Positions 33,344 through 42,553 of a stretch of DNA of 64,000 nt are shown piece by piece; positions within the stretch are counted from its first letter, which is position 1, and each line of letters opens with the position of its first letter. The notes below the pieces were generated by a model, which saw only the letters and a program-made list of their open reading frames with translations, searched no databases and was not told where the DNA came from. A program made the position numbers and the translations under genes. This stretch comes from Gemmatimonadaceae bacterium (lineage in GTDB: Bacteria > Gemmatimonadota > Gemmatimonadetes > Gemmatimonadales > Gemmatimonadaceae), in the NCBI GenBank assembly GCA_025934775.1, contig JAICWO010000003.1, positions 62,001 to 126,000 on the forward strand. Direction: 5' to 3'.

Positions 33344-35037
33344 GCGCGTTCCTCTATCTCGTCGCGACGACGTGGCGCAATCGCGTCGTGGCGCGTGTGC
33401 GCCGCGCGCGCAGTCCGCGCTACGCCGCGGCGCTCGTCGTCGGCGCGCTGTACGTGTGGACGTTTCTGCTGCGGCCGACTCGCGGCGGCGGCGCGCTGTC
33501 CTTCCTCCTCGGCCAGCCGACCGAGATGCTCGTGACGGTGCTCGTGGTGCTCACGCTCATGGGCTCGTGGATCTTCGGCTCCGACACCACCGCGCTCGCG
33601 TTCTCACACGCGGAGCTCTCGATTCTCTTTCCCGCGCCGGTCTCTCGCCGCGCGCTGATCGGATACAAGCTGTTTCGCTCGCAGATCGCGGTCGTGATCA
33701 ACGCGCTCATCTGGGTCTTCGTGCTGCGGCGCGGCGGCACCGACGTCGCGTCGCCGCTGCGCGCGATCGCACTCTGGGTGCTCTTCTCGACCATGAGCCT
33801 GCACCGGCTTGGCTCGGCGCTCGTGCGTTCGTCGTGGCGCGAGCACGGCGTCGCCGGCAGGCGCCGCCACCGCTGGTCGATCCTCGTGTTCGCCGCGGTC
33901 GGCCTCGCGATCATCATCGCGATCGCGCAGGGATGGACCGAGCTGCGCTTCGCCGGCGGACCGGCGGAATTCTTTCGCACGCTCGGGCGTGTGCTCGCGC
34001 GACCGCCGGCACTGCTCGGTTTGTATCCGTTTCTGCTCGTGGTGCAGCCGACGTTCGCGCACAGCACGGCGCAGTGGGCGCTGCGCATCGGGCCGGCGTT
34101 GGCCGTGCTCGCGCTGCACGTGGTCTGGGTGCTGAACAGCGACACCGCATTCGAAGATGCGGCAATCGAGGCATCGGCGGAGCGTGCACGCCGCGTCGAA
34201 GCACGGTCGCGGCGGCGCGCGGGGACGACGGGCGGACCGCGGCCAGCGACGGGCACGATCGCGCTCGCCGCGACGGGACATCCCGCGCTCGCGATCTTCT
34301 GGAAGAACATGCTCTGCCTTCGGCGCACGGCGCAGTTGCGCGTGTTCGTCGGTCCGATCGCGATTGCGATCGCGATTGGCGCCGCCACGTCGACGGGCGC
34401 CGCGGAGCCGGGCGACATCTTCGCGGCGACCGCGGTGGCGCTCGCGGGCATGCTGCTCGTGTTCGGGGGCCGTCTGATCCGAAACGATCTGCGCCACGAC
34501 ATGCAGCATCTGCCATTGCTCAAGGTGCTCCCGATCAGCCCGACGCACGTCGTGATCGCGGAAGTCGCGTCGGCCGCGCTGCCGATGGCGCTGCTCCAGA
34601 TGGTGCTGGTTGCCGCGGCCTATTTGGCGACGCTCAACTCGGACCTCGTGCCGATGCCGCTCGCCGTTCGTCACGCGATCATTCTCGCGGCGCCGTTCGT
34701 GATTCTCGGCGTGAATGCGGCGCTCATCACCGTGCAGAACGCGACCGCCGTCCTGTTCCCCGGATGGATTCGCCTTGGCCCGCACGTGAGCACCGGCGTC
34801 GAAGCACTCGGGCAGAATGTGCTCGCGACCGCGGCGAACCTGATCGCGCTCGCGATCGCGCTGATCGTCCCGCTGCTCGTCGTCTATTTCACGATCGGTC
34901 CAATCACCGAGCCGAGCGCCACGTCACTCACGTTTGCCGCGCTTCTCGCATCGGCGGTGCTGGCGCTCGAGATCTACGCTGCGACGCGGATCGTCGGCCG
35001 CGCGTTCGCGAGCGCGGAGCCGCTCGAGATCGAATGA
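33340..35037 (+). CDS. ABC exporter permease, large ABC-2-like membrane protein
   Basis: A 565-residue integral membrane protein with about ten or more hydrophobic segments, read from GTG 33340 that overlaps the ATPase stop. The first half has AALVVGALYVWTFLL and MLVTVLVVLTLMGSWIF. A basic, disordered loop near 285-305 (ARRVEARSRRRAG) separates it from a second set of helices ending in ALEIYAATRIVGRAF. It matches the large, poorly characterised ABC exporter permeases seen beside a lone ATPase, not the drug-efflux type with clear motifs. With the preceding gene it makes a complete half or full transporter. Substrate cannot be stated. Confidence 0.82.
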   Translation: MSAFLYLVATTWRNRVVARVRRARSPRYAAALVVGALYVWTFLLRPTRGGGALSFLLGQPTEMLVTVLVVLTLMGSWIFGSDTTALAFSHAELSILFPAPVSRRALIGYKLFRSQIAVVINALIWVFVLRRGGTDVASPLRAIALWVLFSTMSLHRLGSALVRSSWREHGVAGRRRHRWSILVFAAVGLAIIIAIAQGWTELRFAGGPAEFFRTLGRVLARPPALLGLYPFLLVVQPTFAHSTAQWALRIGPALAVLALHVVWVLNSDTAFEDAAIEASAERARRVEARSRRRAGTTGGPRPATGTIALAATGHPALAIFWKNMLCLRRTAQLRVFVGPIAIAIAIGAATSTGAAEPGDIFAATAVALAGMLLVFGGRLIRNDLRHDMQHLPLLKVLPISPTHVVIAEVASAALPMALLQMVLVAAAYLATLNSDLVPMPLAVRHAIILAAPFVILGVNAALITVQNATAVLFPGWIRLGPHVSTGVEALGQNVLATAANLIALAIALIVPLLVVYFTIGPITEPSATSLTFAALLASAVLALEIYAATRIVGRAFASAEPLEIE

Positions 35038-35050
35038 GCGCGCGGTGCGC

Positions 35051-36265
35051 TCAGGCGAGTCCCGCCGCGGCGACGATGATCGTCAACGCGCGCGCGATGC
35101 CGAGCGTGCCATGCAGGTTGTCGAACCACTCGGCGTGGGTGTGCGCGTCGCCGCCGCGTCCGCCGGCGCCGATCGCGATCGCCGGGATCCCCTGACTGAT
35201 CGGGACGTTGGCATCGGTCGACGCGAGCGCGAGATCCGCCTCGCGGCCGATGAGGCGTGTGGCTTCGACGGCGGCGCGCACGAGCTCGTGGTCGACCGGC
35301 GTTTCGCCGCACGGACGCGAGCCGATGGAGCGCACCATCGCCGCGAGGGCGCGCGTTCCCATCGCACGCTTTGCATTCTCCTCATCGGCCGCGGACTGCG
35401 CGAGGCGATGGATCGCGCGCTCCGTTCCCTCGAGCTGCGACATCGACGTCGAGCGCAGATCCACCTCGAGCCACGCGGCGTCGGGAATCGAGTTGACCGA
35501 GAGTCCGCCGCCAATGCGGCCGACCGAGAGCGTGGTGCGAGGATTTGCGGGCAGCGGCAGCGACGCGAGCTGCGACGCGCAACGCGCGGCGGCGTGCACG
35601 GCGTTCGGCACGCCAAACGCGGCCCACGAGTGGCCGCCAGGCCCCGCGAACGAGATGCGGAATCGGCGTGAGCCGAGCGCGCGGTGGATGATGCGTTCGT
35701 CGCCGGCACCGTCCATTGCGATCATCGCGTGCGAATCGCGGCCGCGGCTGGAGAAGTAGTGCTTCGCGCCCCGCAGGTCGCCGACACCTTCTTCGCCCGT
35801 CGTCGCGACGAACTCGACGGGCCGCCGCGAGCGCAGCCGCGAGCCGTCGATCTCGCCGGCGATCGCCAGCATCGCGGCGAGTCCGCGGCCGTTGTCATTG
35901 ATGCCGGGGCCAACGAGGCGCTCGCCATCGCGCCGAACGGAGAGGTCGGTCTCGCGCGGAAAGACCGTATCGAGATGCGCGCAGATCACGACCGGCGCGA
36001 CGTCGTCGGTTCCGTCGCGGCGACCGATGACGTTTCCCGCCGCGTCGGTATGCACCTGCGCGAGTCCGACGTCCTCGAACCGGCGCGCGACCCAGCCGGC
36101 GCGCTCCTGCTCTTCGCCGGTCGGCGCGGCGATCTGCGCGACGGTGATCTGCGTGCGCAGAATGGCGTCGTCCCGCGCGGCGAGCCGCGCGCGCGCGGGA
36201 GCAAGCGTGCGGAAAACGTGCGCCGTGTCGATGGTCGGAGTCGCGCGGGTGGCCACTGCATTCAA
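35051..36265 (-). CDS. M20-family metallopeptidase
   Basis: A 404-residue dinuclear zinc hydrolase. The first ligand motif is VVICAHLDTVFP, followed by GPGINDNGRGLAAM with the bridging Asp, and the catalytic TTGEEGVGDLRG. A dimerisation domain is inserted (GPGGHSWAAFGVPNAVHAAA), and the last ligands lie in the C-terminal region around DAHTHAEWFDNL. It resembles PepT/PepV-like peptidases acting on small peptides or acylated amino acids; no signal peptide, so cytoplasmic. Its stop is 14 bp from the convergent permease stop. The start is the ATG that overlaps no other gene, 46 bp from the divergent MFS gene. Confidence 0.9.
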   Translation of the reverse strand: MNAVATRATPTIDTAHVFRTLAPARARLAARDDAILRTQITVAQIAAPTGEEQERAGWVARRFEDVGLAQVHTDAAGNVIGRRDGTDDVAPVVICAHLDTVFPRETDLSVRRDGERLVGPGINDNGRGLAAMLAIAGEIDGSRLRSRRPVEFVATTGEEGVGDLRGAKHYFSSRGRDSHAMIAMDGAGDERIIHRALGSRRFRISFAGPGGHSWAAFGVPNAVHAAARCASQLASLPLPANPRTTLSVGRIGGGLSVNSIPDAAWLEVDLRSTSMSQLEGTERAIHRLAQSAADEENAKRAMGTRALAAMVRSIGSRPCGETPVDHELVRAAVEATRLIGREADLALASTDANVPISQGIPAIAIGAGGRGGDAHTHAEWFDNLHGTLGIARALTIIVAAAGLA

Positions 36266-36310
36266 TAGCTAAGAGCGGAGCGCGGCCCGCAAGTGGTAAA
36301 TTCGTCAGCC

Positions 36311-37510
36311 ATGACCGATCGAGACCCCGACACCCCGCCCCCCGCGGATCGCACGTCGCTCGGCAGGAATGTTTACGCGCTCGCCAGCGTGAGCTTCTTC
36401 AACGACGTCTCGAGCGAGATCATCTATCCGCTCCTGCCGGTGTTCCTCTCGAGCGTGCTCGGAGCGAGCGCCGGGTTCATCGGCGCGATCGAAGGCGCCG
36501 CCGAGTCGACCGCGGCGCTGCTCAAGCTCGCGAGCGGCTGGTGGTCGGATCGCCTCCGCCGCCGCAAGCCGCTCGTCGTCACGGGCTACCTGATCGCGTC
36601 CGCCGTTCGGCCGCTCGTCGCGATGGCGCAGACCGCGACGCAGGTGTTGTTGATCCGAGTGTCGGATCGCGTGGGGAAGGGGATTCGCAATTCACCGCGC
36701 GACGCGCTGATCGCGGATTCGATCGACCCGAGCGTCCGCGGTCGTGCGTTCGGATTGCGGAGCGCCGCGGACAACGCCGGTGCGCTGCTCGGACCGCTGA
36801 TCGCGTTCGCGGTGCTGGCGCTCTGGCATCTCTCGCTCCGCGCCGTGTTCTGGCTCGCGAGCATTCCTGGCGCGATCGGCGTGCTGGTCGCCGCGTTCGG
36901 CGTTCGCGAAACCGAGCGACACGACTTCAAGGGAAAGAAAGCCGAGCTTCACGCGGGCATGGGCGCCCGCTTCTGGACCTTTCTCGTCGTGATCTTCGTC
37001 TTCACGCTCGGCAACTCGACCGATGCGTTTCTGCTGCTGCGCGCAAAGCAGCTCGGCGTTCCCGTGGCGCTCGCGCCGATCCTGTGGGCGCTGCTCAACG
37101 GCGTGAAGAGCGTGTTCAACGTTCCCGGCGGCGCACTCTCGGATCGCATCGGCCGCCGGCCGGTGCTCGTCGCCGGATGGCTCGTGTACGCGATCGTGTA
37201 CTTCCTGTTCGCGCGCGCGACGCAGCCGTGGCACGCCTGGGCGCTGTTCGCCGCCTACGGATTGTACTTCGGCCTCGCCGAAGGCGGCGAGCTGGCGCTG
37301 GTGGCCGACGTCGTGCCCGCCGCGCGGCGAGGGGCCGCGTACGGCTGGTACTACCTCGCGGTCGGGATTGGCGCGCTGCCGGCGTCGATCGCGTTCGGGA
37401 TTCTGTGGGATCGATTCGGCTCGCCGTTCGCGTTCAGCATCGGGGCGCTGATGGCGCTCGTGGCGGCGGTGGGGATGATGTTCGTGCCAGGCGCGGGCAG
37501 GCGCGAGTAA
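36311..37510 (+). CDS. Major facilitator superfamily transporter
   Basis: A 399-residue, 12-helix MFS protein. It has the cytoplasmic loop motif GWWSDRLRRRKPLV between helices 2 and 3 and its relative GALSDRIGRRPVLV between helices 8 and 9, and a RVGKGIRNSPRDALIADS segment typical of a subgroup of uncharacterised MFS exporters. Substrate cannot be given. The ATG at 36311 is chosen because a Pro-rich cytoplasmic N-terminus then leads straight to helix 1. Upstream it is divergent from the M20 peptidase; downstream a hairpin separates it from the convergent ybdD-cstA pair. Confidence 0.88.
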   Translation: MTDRDPDTPPPADRTSLGRNVYALASVSFFNDVSSEIIYPLLPVFLSSVLGASAGFIGAIEGAAESTAALLKLASGWWSDRLRRRKPLVVTGYLIASAVRPLVAMAQTATQVLLIRVSDRVGKGIRNSPRDALIADSIDPSVRGRAFGLRSAADNAGALLGPLIAFAVLALWHLSLRAVFWLASIPGAIGVLVAAFGVRETERHDFKGKKAELHAGMGARFWTFLVVIFVFTLGNSTDAFLLLRAKQLGVPVALAPILWALLNGVKSVFNVPGGALSDRIGRRPVLVAGWLVYAIVYFLFARATQPWHAWALFAAYGLYFGLAEGGELALVADVVPAARRGAAYGWYYLAVGIGALPASIAFGILWDRFGSPFAFSIGALMALVAAVGMMFVPGAGRRE

Positions 37511-37513
37511 GGG

Positions 37514-37571
37514 ATCTCACATCCCGCTTCTCGTAACTCGATTCGAGTCTCGAGAACCGGGAATCGAGATG
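37514..37571. terminator. Long hairpin between convergent MFS and YbdD/CstA genes
   Basis: The left arm (37514-37533, atctcacatcccgcttctcg) and right arm (about 37551-37570) pair except for a few mismatches, and the loop contains an inner ACTCGA/TTCGAGT stem. Its tctcg-rich wording is like that of the dispersed palindromic elements, but the conserved ends are absent. It probably terminates both transcripts. Confidence 0.65.
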
Positions 37572-37582
37572 CCGTAGTCAGG

Positions 37583-37771
37583 TCAGCAGCACCGGCTCCC
37601 CGGCTTATTGTACCTCTCCGCCAACCGCTGCCGCATGAACTCGTCGCGCGGGATCGGCGGCACGCCCGGATGATGCAGGCGCATGTGAGCGGCGTACCGG
37701 TCGTAGTCCGGGACGCCGATCACGCGCCGCACCACGGCGGCGGCGGCTCGCAGCAGCTCCGTCGCGGACAT
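37583..37771 (-). CDS. YbdD/YjiX-family small protein, CstA partner
   Basis: A 62-residue protein with the family pattern IGVPDYDRYAAHMRLHHPG and the characteristic ending SRCC. Members are encoded next to CstA or YjiY transporters and are thought to be needed for their pyruvate uptake. The ATG at 37771 shares its A with the last base of the cstA TGA (TGATG). A longer upstream extension is Arg/Gly-rich and lies inside cstA, so it is rejected. Confidence 0.9.
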   Translation of the reverse strand: MSATELLRAAAAVVRRVIGVPDYDRYAAHMRLHHPGVPPIPRDEFMRQRLAERYNKPGSRCC

Positions 37772-39843
37772 CAGTCCCCCGCCACCGCGACGACGTCGAA
37801 CGGCACTTCGGACGACACCATCGGCTTGTGTCCGCGCACCACGGACATCCACTCGCGCATGCTGTCGCCGAGAATCACGACGACCGAGATCATGAAGAAC
37901 GCGGCGACGCCGGCGTCGAGATAGTCGTTGTACACCATGCGACGCGCGTCGGCGACGGACTTGATCGCCGCGGGCAGTGCGCCGGTCGCGATCGCGCCCT
38001 GAATCCCGTGCGCGTGCGACAGGAACCCGAGCCTGGGATCGGGCGAGAACAGCTTGTCCCAGCCGGCGGCCATCGTGACGATCGTCAGCCAGGCGAGCGG
38101 CGTGATCGTCACCCAGGCATAGCGCGCCTTGCCCATCTTGATGATCACCGTCGTGCCGACGCAGAGCGCGACCGCGGCGAGCAGTTGATTAGAGATCCCG
38201 AATAACGGCCAGAGCGAATTGATGCCGCCGAGGGGATCGAGCACGCCCTGGTACAGGAAGTAGCCCCACATCGCCACGATCAGCGCGCTCGAGATCACGA
38301 CCGCGGGATACGAGACGCGCCCGATCGGCTCCCAGACGTGGCGGCCGAGGTCCTGGAGCATGAACCGGCCCACCCGCGTGCCGGCGTCCAGCGTCGTGAG
38401 GATGAACAGCGCCTCGAACATAATCGCAAAATGATACCAAATCGCCATCGCCGTGCCGCCGCCGAGCGCGCTCGCGAACACCGTCGCCATGCCCACGGCG
38501 AGGCTCGGCGCGCCGCCGACGCGCGACAGCAGCGTGTGCTCGCCCACGAGCGACGCGAGCCGCTGCATCTCCGACGGATCGAGCGTGAAGCCCCAGTGGC
38601 GAACGGCTTCCGCCGCACTCGCCGCCGTGGTGCCGATCGCGCTCGCCGGCGCGTTGATCGCGAAATAGACACCCGGTGTCAGCGCGCACGCCGCGATCAG
38701 CGCCATCACGGCGACGAACGATTCCATGATCATCCCGCCGTAGCCGATCATGCGCGCGTCGGTCTCGCGCTCGAGCAGCTTGGGTGTGGTCCCCGACGAG
38801 ATCAGCGCGTGGAAGCCCGACACCGCACCGCACGCGATGGTGATGAACGCGAACGGGAAGACCTTGCCCGCGAACACCGGCCCGGTGCCGTCGGTGAACT
38901 GCGTGAGCGCCGGCATCTGGAGCGGCGGGAGCGCGATCAGGATGCCGATCGCCAGCGCGATCACGACGCCGAGTTTCACGAACGCTGATAAGTAGTCGCG
39001 CGGCGCGAGCAGGAGCCAGACCGGCATCACCGAGGCGGCGAAGCTGTAGCCCATCACGATGATCGCGAGCGTCGTCCCGCCGAGCGTGAACGACGTCGCC
39101 AGCGATGCGCTCTCCGAGACCGCGCGCCCCGCGTACAGTGCCACGACGAGGAGCACGAGGCCCATCAGGCTCGCCTCGAGAACGCGGCCCGGGCGAATCC
39201 AGCGCAGATACACGCCCATCAGCATCGCGATCGGAATCGTGAGCCCGATCGTCACCGTGCCCCACGGGCTCGACTTGAGCGCGTTCACCACGACCAGCGC
39301 AAGGACCGCGAGCAGCACGATCATGATGCCGAGCACCGCGACGAGCGCGGTCATGCCCGCCACCGGTCCGATCTCCTCGCGGGCCATCTGGCCCAGCGAT
39401 TTCCCGTTGCGCCTGGTCGACGCGGCGAGAATCACGAAATCCTGAACGGCTCCGCCGAGCGCGACGCCGACGACGATCCAGATCACGCCCGGGAGAAAGC
39501 CGAACTGCGCGGCGAGCGTCGGGCCGACGAGCGGACCGGGGCCCGCGATCGCGGCGAAGTGGTGCCCGAAGACGATCCACTTGTTCGTCGGGACGAAGTC
39601 GCGTCCGTCGTCGAGTCGAACGGCGGGCGTCGGACGTTTGGCATCGAGCGCGAAGATCTTCGACGCGATCAGCTTGCTGTAGAAGCGATAGGCGATCGCG
39701 TAGCTGCACACGGCGGCGACGAGCAGCCACGCGGCGCTCACCGTTTCACCGCGCGACCACGCGAGCCGCGCGAACGCGCCTGCCCCCAGGATTGCGATGA
39801 CCGCGAAGAATCCCGCGCGGATCAGCTTCGACATGAGTGCCAC
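37771..39843 (-). CDS. cstA: CstA-family carbon starvation transporter
   Basis: A 690-residue membrane protein with about 16-18 helices. It starts with a hydrophobic helix and then carries the family's conserved block VPTNKWIVFGHHFAAIAGPG and PLVGPTLAAQFG, followed by GGAVQDFVILAASTRRNGKS. Near the middle are FHALISSGTTPKLLERE and FEALFILTTLDAGTR; GISNQLLAAVAL is near the end. CstA proteins take up pyruvate (and were first linked to peptides) during carbon limitation. The coupled small YbdD partner supports this. The gene is divergent from a lipoprotein gene across 109 bp. Regulation is not visible in the upstream sequence. Confidence 0.95.
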   Translation of the reverse strand: MALMSKLIRAGFFAVIAILGAGAFARLAWSRGETVSAAWLLVAAVCSYAIAYRFYSKLIASKIFALDAKRPTPAVRLDDGRDFVPTNKWIVFGHHFAAIAGPGPLVGPTLAAQFGFLPGVIWIVVGVALGGAVQDFVILAASTRRNGKSLGQMAREEIGPVAGMTALVAVLGIMIVLLAVLALVVVNALKSSPWGTVTIGLTIPIAMLMGVYLRWIRPGRVLEASLMGLVLLVVALYAGRAVSESASLATSFTLGGTTLAIIVMGYSFAASVMPVWLLLAPRDYLSAFVKLGVVIALAIGILIALPPLQMPALTQFTDGTGPVFAGKVFPFAFITIACGAVSGFHALISSGTTPKLLERETDARMIGYGGMIMESFVAVMALIAACALTPGVYFAINAPASAIGTTAASAAEAVRHWGFTLDPSEMQRLASLVGEHTLLSRVGGAPSLAVGMATVFASALGGGTAMAIWYHFAIMFEALFILTTLDAGTRVGRFMLQDLGRHVWEPIGRVSYPAVVISSALIVAMWGYFLYQGVLDPLGGINSLWPLFGISNQLLAAVALCVGTTVIIKMGKARYAWVTITPLAWLTIVTMAAGWDKLFSPDPRLGFLSHAHGIQGAIATGALPAAIKSVADARRMVYNDYLDAGVAAFFMISVVVILGDSMREWMSVVRGHKPMVSSEVPFDVVAVAGD

Positions 39844-39952
39844 GCTCCCATGGAGTGGGATGGAGTCGGACGCGCCAAATTGCCGAGCGGCGAGGGGCCG
39901 GTCAACCTCTGATTCGCTCCCGGTGATCCTCGGCCGCGATTAGCTTACCGCC

Positions 39953-40630
39953 ATGCCGCACGGTCTCCCGCGTCCTCGAGTCGCGCACGCACTGGCGCTT
40001 GCCCTCGTGGCGGCGTGCGCGTCCGGCGCACCCGCGGTGAACCCCGCGGTGAAGCCGCCGGTCGCCGAGCCCTCCGAGCACGCGCTCTCCGGTTTGGCCC
40101 GGGTGCACGTCGCGGTGTTGCCCGCGTACGCGGTGCACATCGCGCCCGGCCTTTCCTGGGCGTCGTCGATCTCCTCGCCGGAAGCCGTGCGCCAGACGCT
40201 CGATGCCGACATCGCATCGGCGTTCGACGACCGCGGGTTGCGGCATCAGTGGATCTTTCCGCCCGAGCTCGAGGCGAGCTACCGGCGAAACGCGGCGTAT
40301 GCGTCGGATCCGCGCGACCTCGCGGAAGAGCCGCTCCGCTCGCCGTCGCTCTCGGTCGATGCGCGCATCCCGGAGCCGCTCGCGTCGCAGCTTCGAACAT
40401 TGGTCGCTCTGCACGACGACGTTCGGCTGGTGCTCGCGCCCGTCGAGCTCCGGTTCGAGCCGGTCAGCGCGACCGCGGGCCGCGCGGTCCTGCGCCTCGT
40501 TCTCGTCGATGCGCGGATGTCGAACGTGCGCTGGATGGGCGAGATCAACAGCGACACGGCGACGACGTACGGCCCGGTGATCACGGCGAGCATCGGCGCC
40601 AAGCTCGCCGCCGTCGTCGCCGCGCCATGA
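39953..40630 (+). CDS. Hypothetical lipoprotein
   Basis: A 225-residue exported protein I do not recognise. The signal ends in a lipobox (LALALVAACAS), followed by a Pro/Ala linker. The mature part has alternating helix and strand signals: RVHVAVLPAYAVHIAPG, DADIASAFDDRGLRHQWIFPPE, a helix of SQLRTLVALH, then strands VRLVLAPVELRFEP and AVLRLVLVDARMSNVRWMG. The last strand-turn pattern (LVDARMSNVRWMGEINSD) looks like the beta-meander of proteins that measure or secrete through the envelope, but no family can be named. It is followed 85 bp later by icd, behind a CT-rich leader. Confidence 0.75.
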   Translation: MPHGLPRPRVAHALALALVAACASGAPAVNPAVKPPVAEPSEHALSGLARVHVAVLPAYAVHIAPGLSWASSISSPEAVRQTLDADIASAFDDRGLRHQWIFPPELEASYRRNAAYASDPRDLAEEPLRSPSLSVDARIPEPLASQLRTLVALHDDVRLVLAPVELRFEPVSATAGRAVLRLVLVDARMSNVRWMGEINSDTATTYGPVITASIGAKLAAVVAAP

Positions 40631-40671
40631 TCCACTCGCGCGACTGGCGAGGATCACGCGGCGCCGTTCGC

Positions 40672-40714
40672 CCTTGCCACTCTCCACTCTCTACTCTTCA
40701 CTCTCCGCGGGTTC
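40672..40714 (+). promoter_or_regulatory. CT-rich leader upstream of isocitrate dehydrogenase
   Basis: The sequence just before the start is built from cactctcc-type heptads (ccactctccactctctactc and variants) and has no Shine-Dalgarno sequence. The same wording precedes argF at 405-435. Its conservation upstream of two unrelated metabolic genes suggests a shared regulatory or repeat origin. Confidence 0.45.
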
Positions 40715-40715
40715 G

Positions 40716-41729
40716 ATGTCCACGCACGTCACACTGATCCCCGGCGACGGCATCGGTCCGTCGATCACCAACGCGACCGTCCGTATTCTCCAGGCCGCCG
40801 GCGCCGATCTCGAATTCGATTCCCAGGTCGCGGGCATGGCCGGGGTCGCGCGCTTCGGGGATCCGATTCCCGACGCCACGCTCGACTCCATCAAGCGCAC
40901 GCGGCTCGCGCTCAAGGGTCCGCTCGAGACGCCAGTCGGCGAAGGCTATCGCTCGATCAACGTTGCGCTGCGCAAGACGTTCGATCTCTACGCCAACGTC
41001 CGTCCCGCCCACTCGATCGTGCCCGGCGGCCGCTACACGGATCTCGACATCGTCCTGATTCGCGAGAACACGGAGGGCCTCTACGTCGGGGTCGAGCACT
41101 ACGTGCGCGTCGGCGACGACCCCCGCGCCGCCGCCGAGTCGATCGCGATCGTCACGCGGCAGGGCTCGGAACGGATCGTGCGCTACGCCTTCGAGTACGC
41201 GGTGAAGCACAACCGCCAGAAGGTGACCGTCGTTCACAAGGCCAATATTCTGAAATTCTCACAGGGGTTGTTCCTCGATACCGCGCGCATGGTGGCGCGC
41301 GACTACGAGGGCAAGATCCAGCTCGAGGAGCGCATCGTCGACGCGATGGCGATGAACCTCGTGCTCCATCCCGAACGCTTCGACGTGATCGTGACGACGA
41401 ACCTCTTCGGCGACATTCTCTCCGACGAGATCTCGGGCCTGGTCGGAGGACTCGGGCTCGCACCCGGCGCGAACATCGGCGTGAACGGCGCGATCTTCGA
41501 GGCGGTGCACGGCACCGCGCCCGACATCGCCGGCAAGGGCGTGGCGAACCCGGGCGCGCTCGTCCTCGCGGCGTGCATGCTGCTCGAGCACATCGGGGAC
41601 GACGACCGCGCGCAGCGCATCCGGCACGCGCTCGAGACCACGATCCGCGACGGCAAGACCGTCACGCGCGACCTGGACGGCACGGCCTCGACGGACGAGT
41701 TCACCGACGCCGTGATCGCGAAACTGTGA
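40716..41729 (+). CDS. NAD-type isocitrate dehydrogenase
   Basis: Oxidatively decarboxylates isocitrate to 2-oxoglutarate in the TCA cycle. The 337-residue product belongs to the IDH/isopropylmalate dehydrogenase superfamily: GDGIGPSITNAT near the start, LKGPLETPVGEGYRSINVAL with the substrate-binding Ser-Ile-Asn-Val, LRKTFDLYANVRPAHS, VLIRENTEGLYVGVEHY, KANILKFSQGLFL and the metal site DAMAMNLVLHP followed by TTNLFGDILSDEISGLVGGLG. The Thr/Ser pattern of the substrate loop favours isocitrate over isopropylmalate, and the length and loop suggest NAD use. ATG 40716 starts the conserved STHVTLIPGDG. The stop overlaps the next GTG start (GTGA). Confidence 0.88.
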   Translation: MSTHVTLIPGDGIGPSITNATVRILQAAGADLEFDSQVAGMAGVARFGDPIPDATLDSIKRTRLALKGPLETPVGEGYRSINVALRKTFDLYANVRPAHSIVPGGRYTDLDIVLIRENTEGLYVGVEHYVRVGDDPRAAAESIAIVTRQGSERIVRYAFEYAVKHNRQKVTVVHKANILKFSQGLFLDTARMVARDYEGKIQLEERIVDAMAMNLVLHPERFDVIVTTNLFGDILSDEISGLVGGLGLAPGANIGVNGAIFEAVHGTAPDIAGKGVANPGALVLAACMLLEHIGDDDRAQRIRHALETTIRDGKTVTRDLDGTASTDEFTDAVIAKL

Positions 41730-42553
41730 GCGTCACGACCCTCTTCCACTGCTCCGATCTTCACTTCGGCCACCCCGCGGTGCCGGAGCAGTACGAGGCC
41801 ATCGAGACGCTGATCCAGGAGCGGAAATACGACGTCGTCGCGATCTCGGGCGACGTCTCGCAGCGGGCGCGCGCCGGCGAGTTCCAGCGCGCGCGCGAGT
41901 TCATCAAGAAGGCCGAGCGCGTGAGCCACACGATCGTCGTGCCGGGCAATCATGACGTCGCGTGGTGGCTCGCGCCGCTCGGACTCGGCGACGCGAACAA
42001 GATCTTCGCCAAGTACCGCAAGTACATCAGCCGCGATCTCGAGCCGGTGCTTCGCGTCGCCGGCGCCACGTTCGTCGGCCTCAACACGTCGCAGGGCGTC
42101 ACGCGGCACACGCTCACATGGAACGTGCGCGACATATCGATCATCGGCCAGCTCACGCGCGCGCAGCTCGAGCGCGCGCGCGCCGAGTTCGAGCACTCGC
42201 GCGCCGCCGACGCCCGCGTCGTGGTGATGCATCACAATCCCGTGAAGGGCGAGCTCTCGCAGCGCCACGGCCTCAAGCACACGCAGCGCATCCTCGGCGC
42301 GTTCGCCGAGATGCATGTTGACCTGGTGCTGTGCGGACACGATCATCAGGAGGCCGTCCACTTCATCGAGCACACGAAGCGGGGCACGGTGATCTCGACG
42401 TCGGGGACGATCAGCAACCGCTCGCGCGGCGGACGGCCGTCGTCGGTCAACAGCATTCGCATCACGGAGCAGGACATCGAGGTGTCGACGCTCGTCTGGT
42501 CGAACGATCAACGCGATTTCGTCGCGGGCCCAGTGAAGTGTTTCGCTCGCTGA
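41726..42553 (+). CDS. Metallophosphoesterase (calcineurin-like)
   Basis: A 275-residue dimetal phosphoesterase from the GTG that overlaps the icd stop. All ligand motifs are present: CSDLHFG with Asp11 and His13, SGDVSQRA with Asp43, GNHD with Asn74-His75-Asp76, VVMHHNP with His168/169 and GHDHQEA with His204-Asp-His206. Members cleave phosphodiesters or monoesters such as cyclic nucleotides or phospholipid intermediates; the substrate is not predictable here. Cytoplasmic. Its 3' end overlaps the SprT-like gene by 16 nt, so the two are co-translated. Confidence 0.9.
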   Translation: MSVTTLFHCSDLHFGHPAVPEQYEAIETLIQERKYDVVAISGDVSQRARAGEFQRAREFIKKAERVSHTIVVPGNHDVAWWLAPLGLGDANKIFAKYRKYISRDLEPVLRVAGATFVGLNTSQGVTRHTLTWNVRDISIIGQLTRAQLERARAEFEHSRAADARVVVMHHNPVKGELSQRHGLKHTQRILGAFAEMHVDLVLCGHDHQEAVHFIEHTKRGTVISTSGTISNRSRGGRPSSVNSIRITEQDIEVSTLVWSNDQRDFVAGPVKCFAR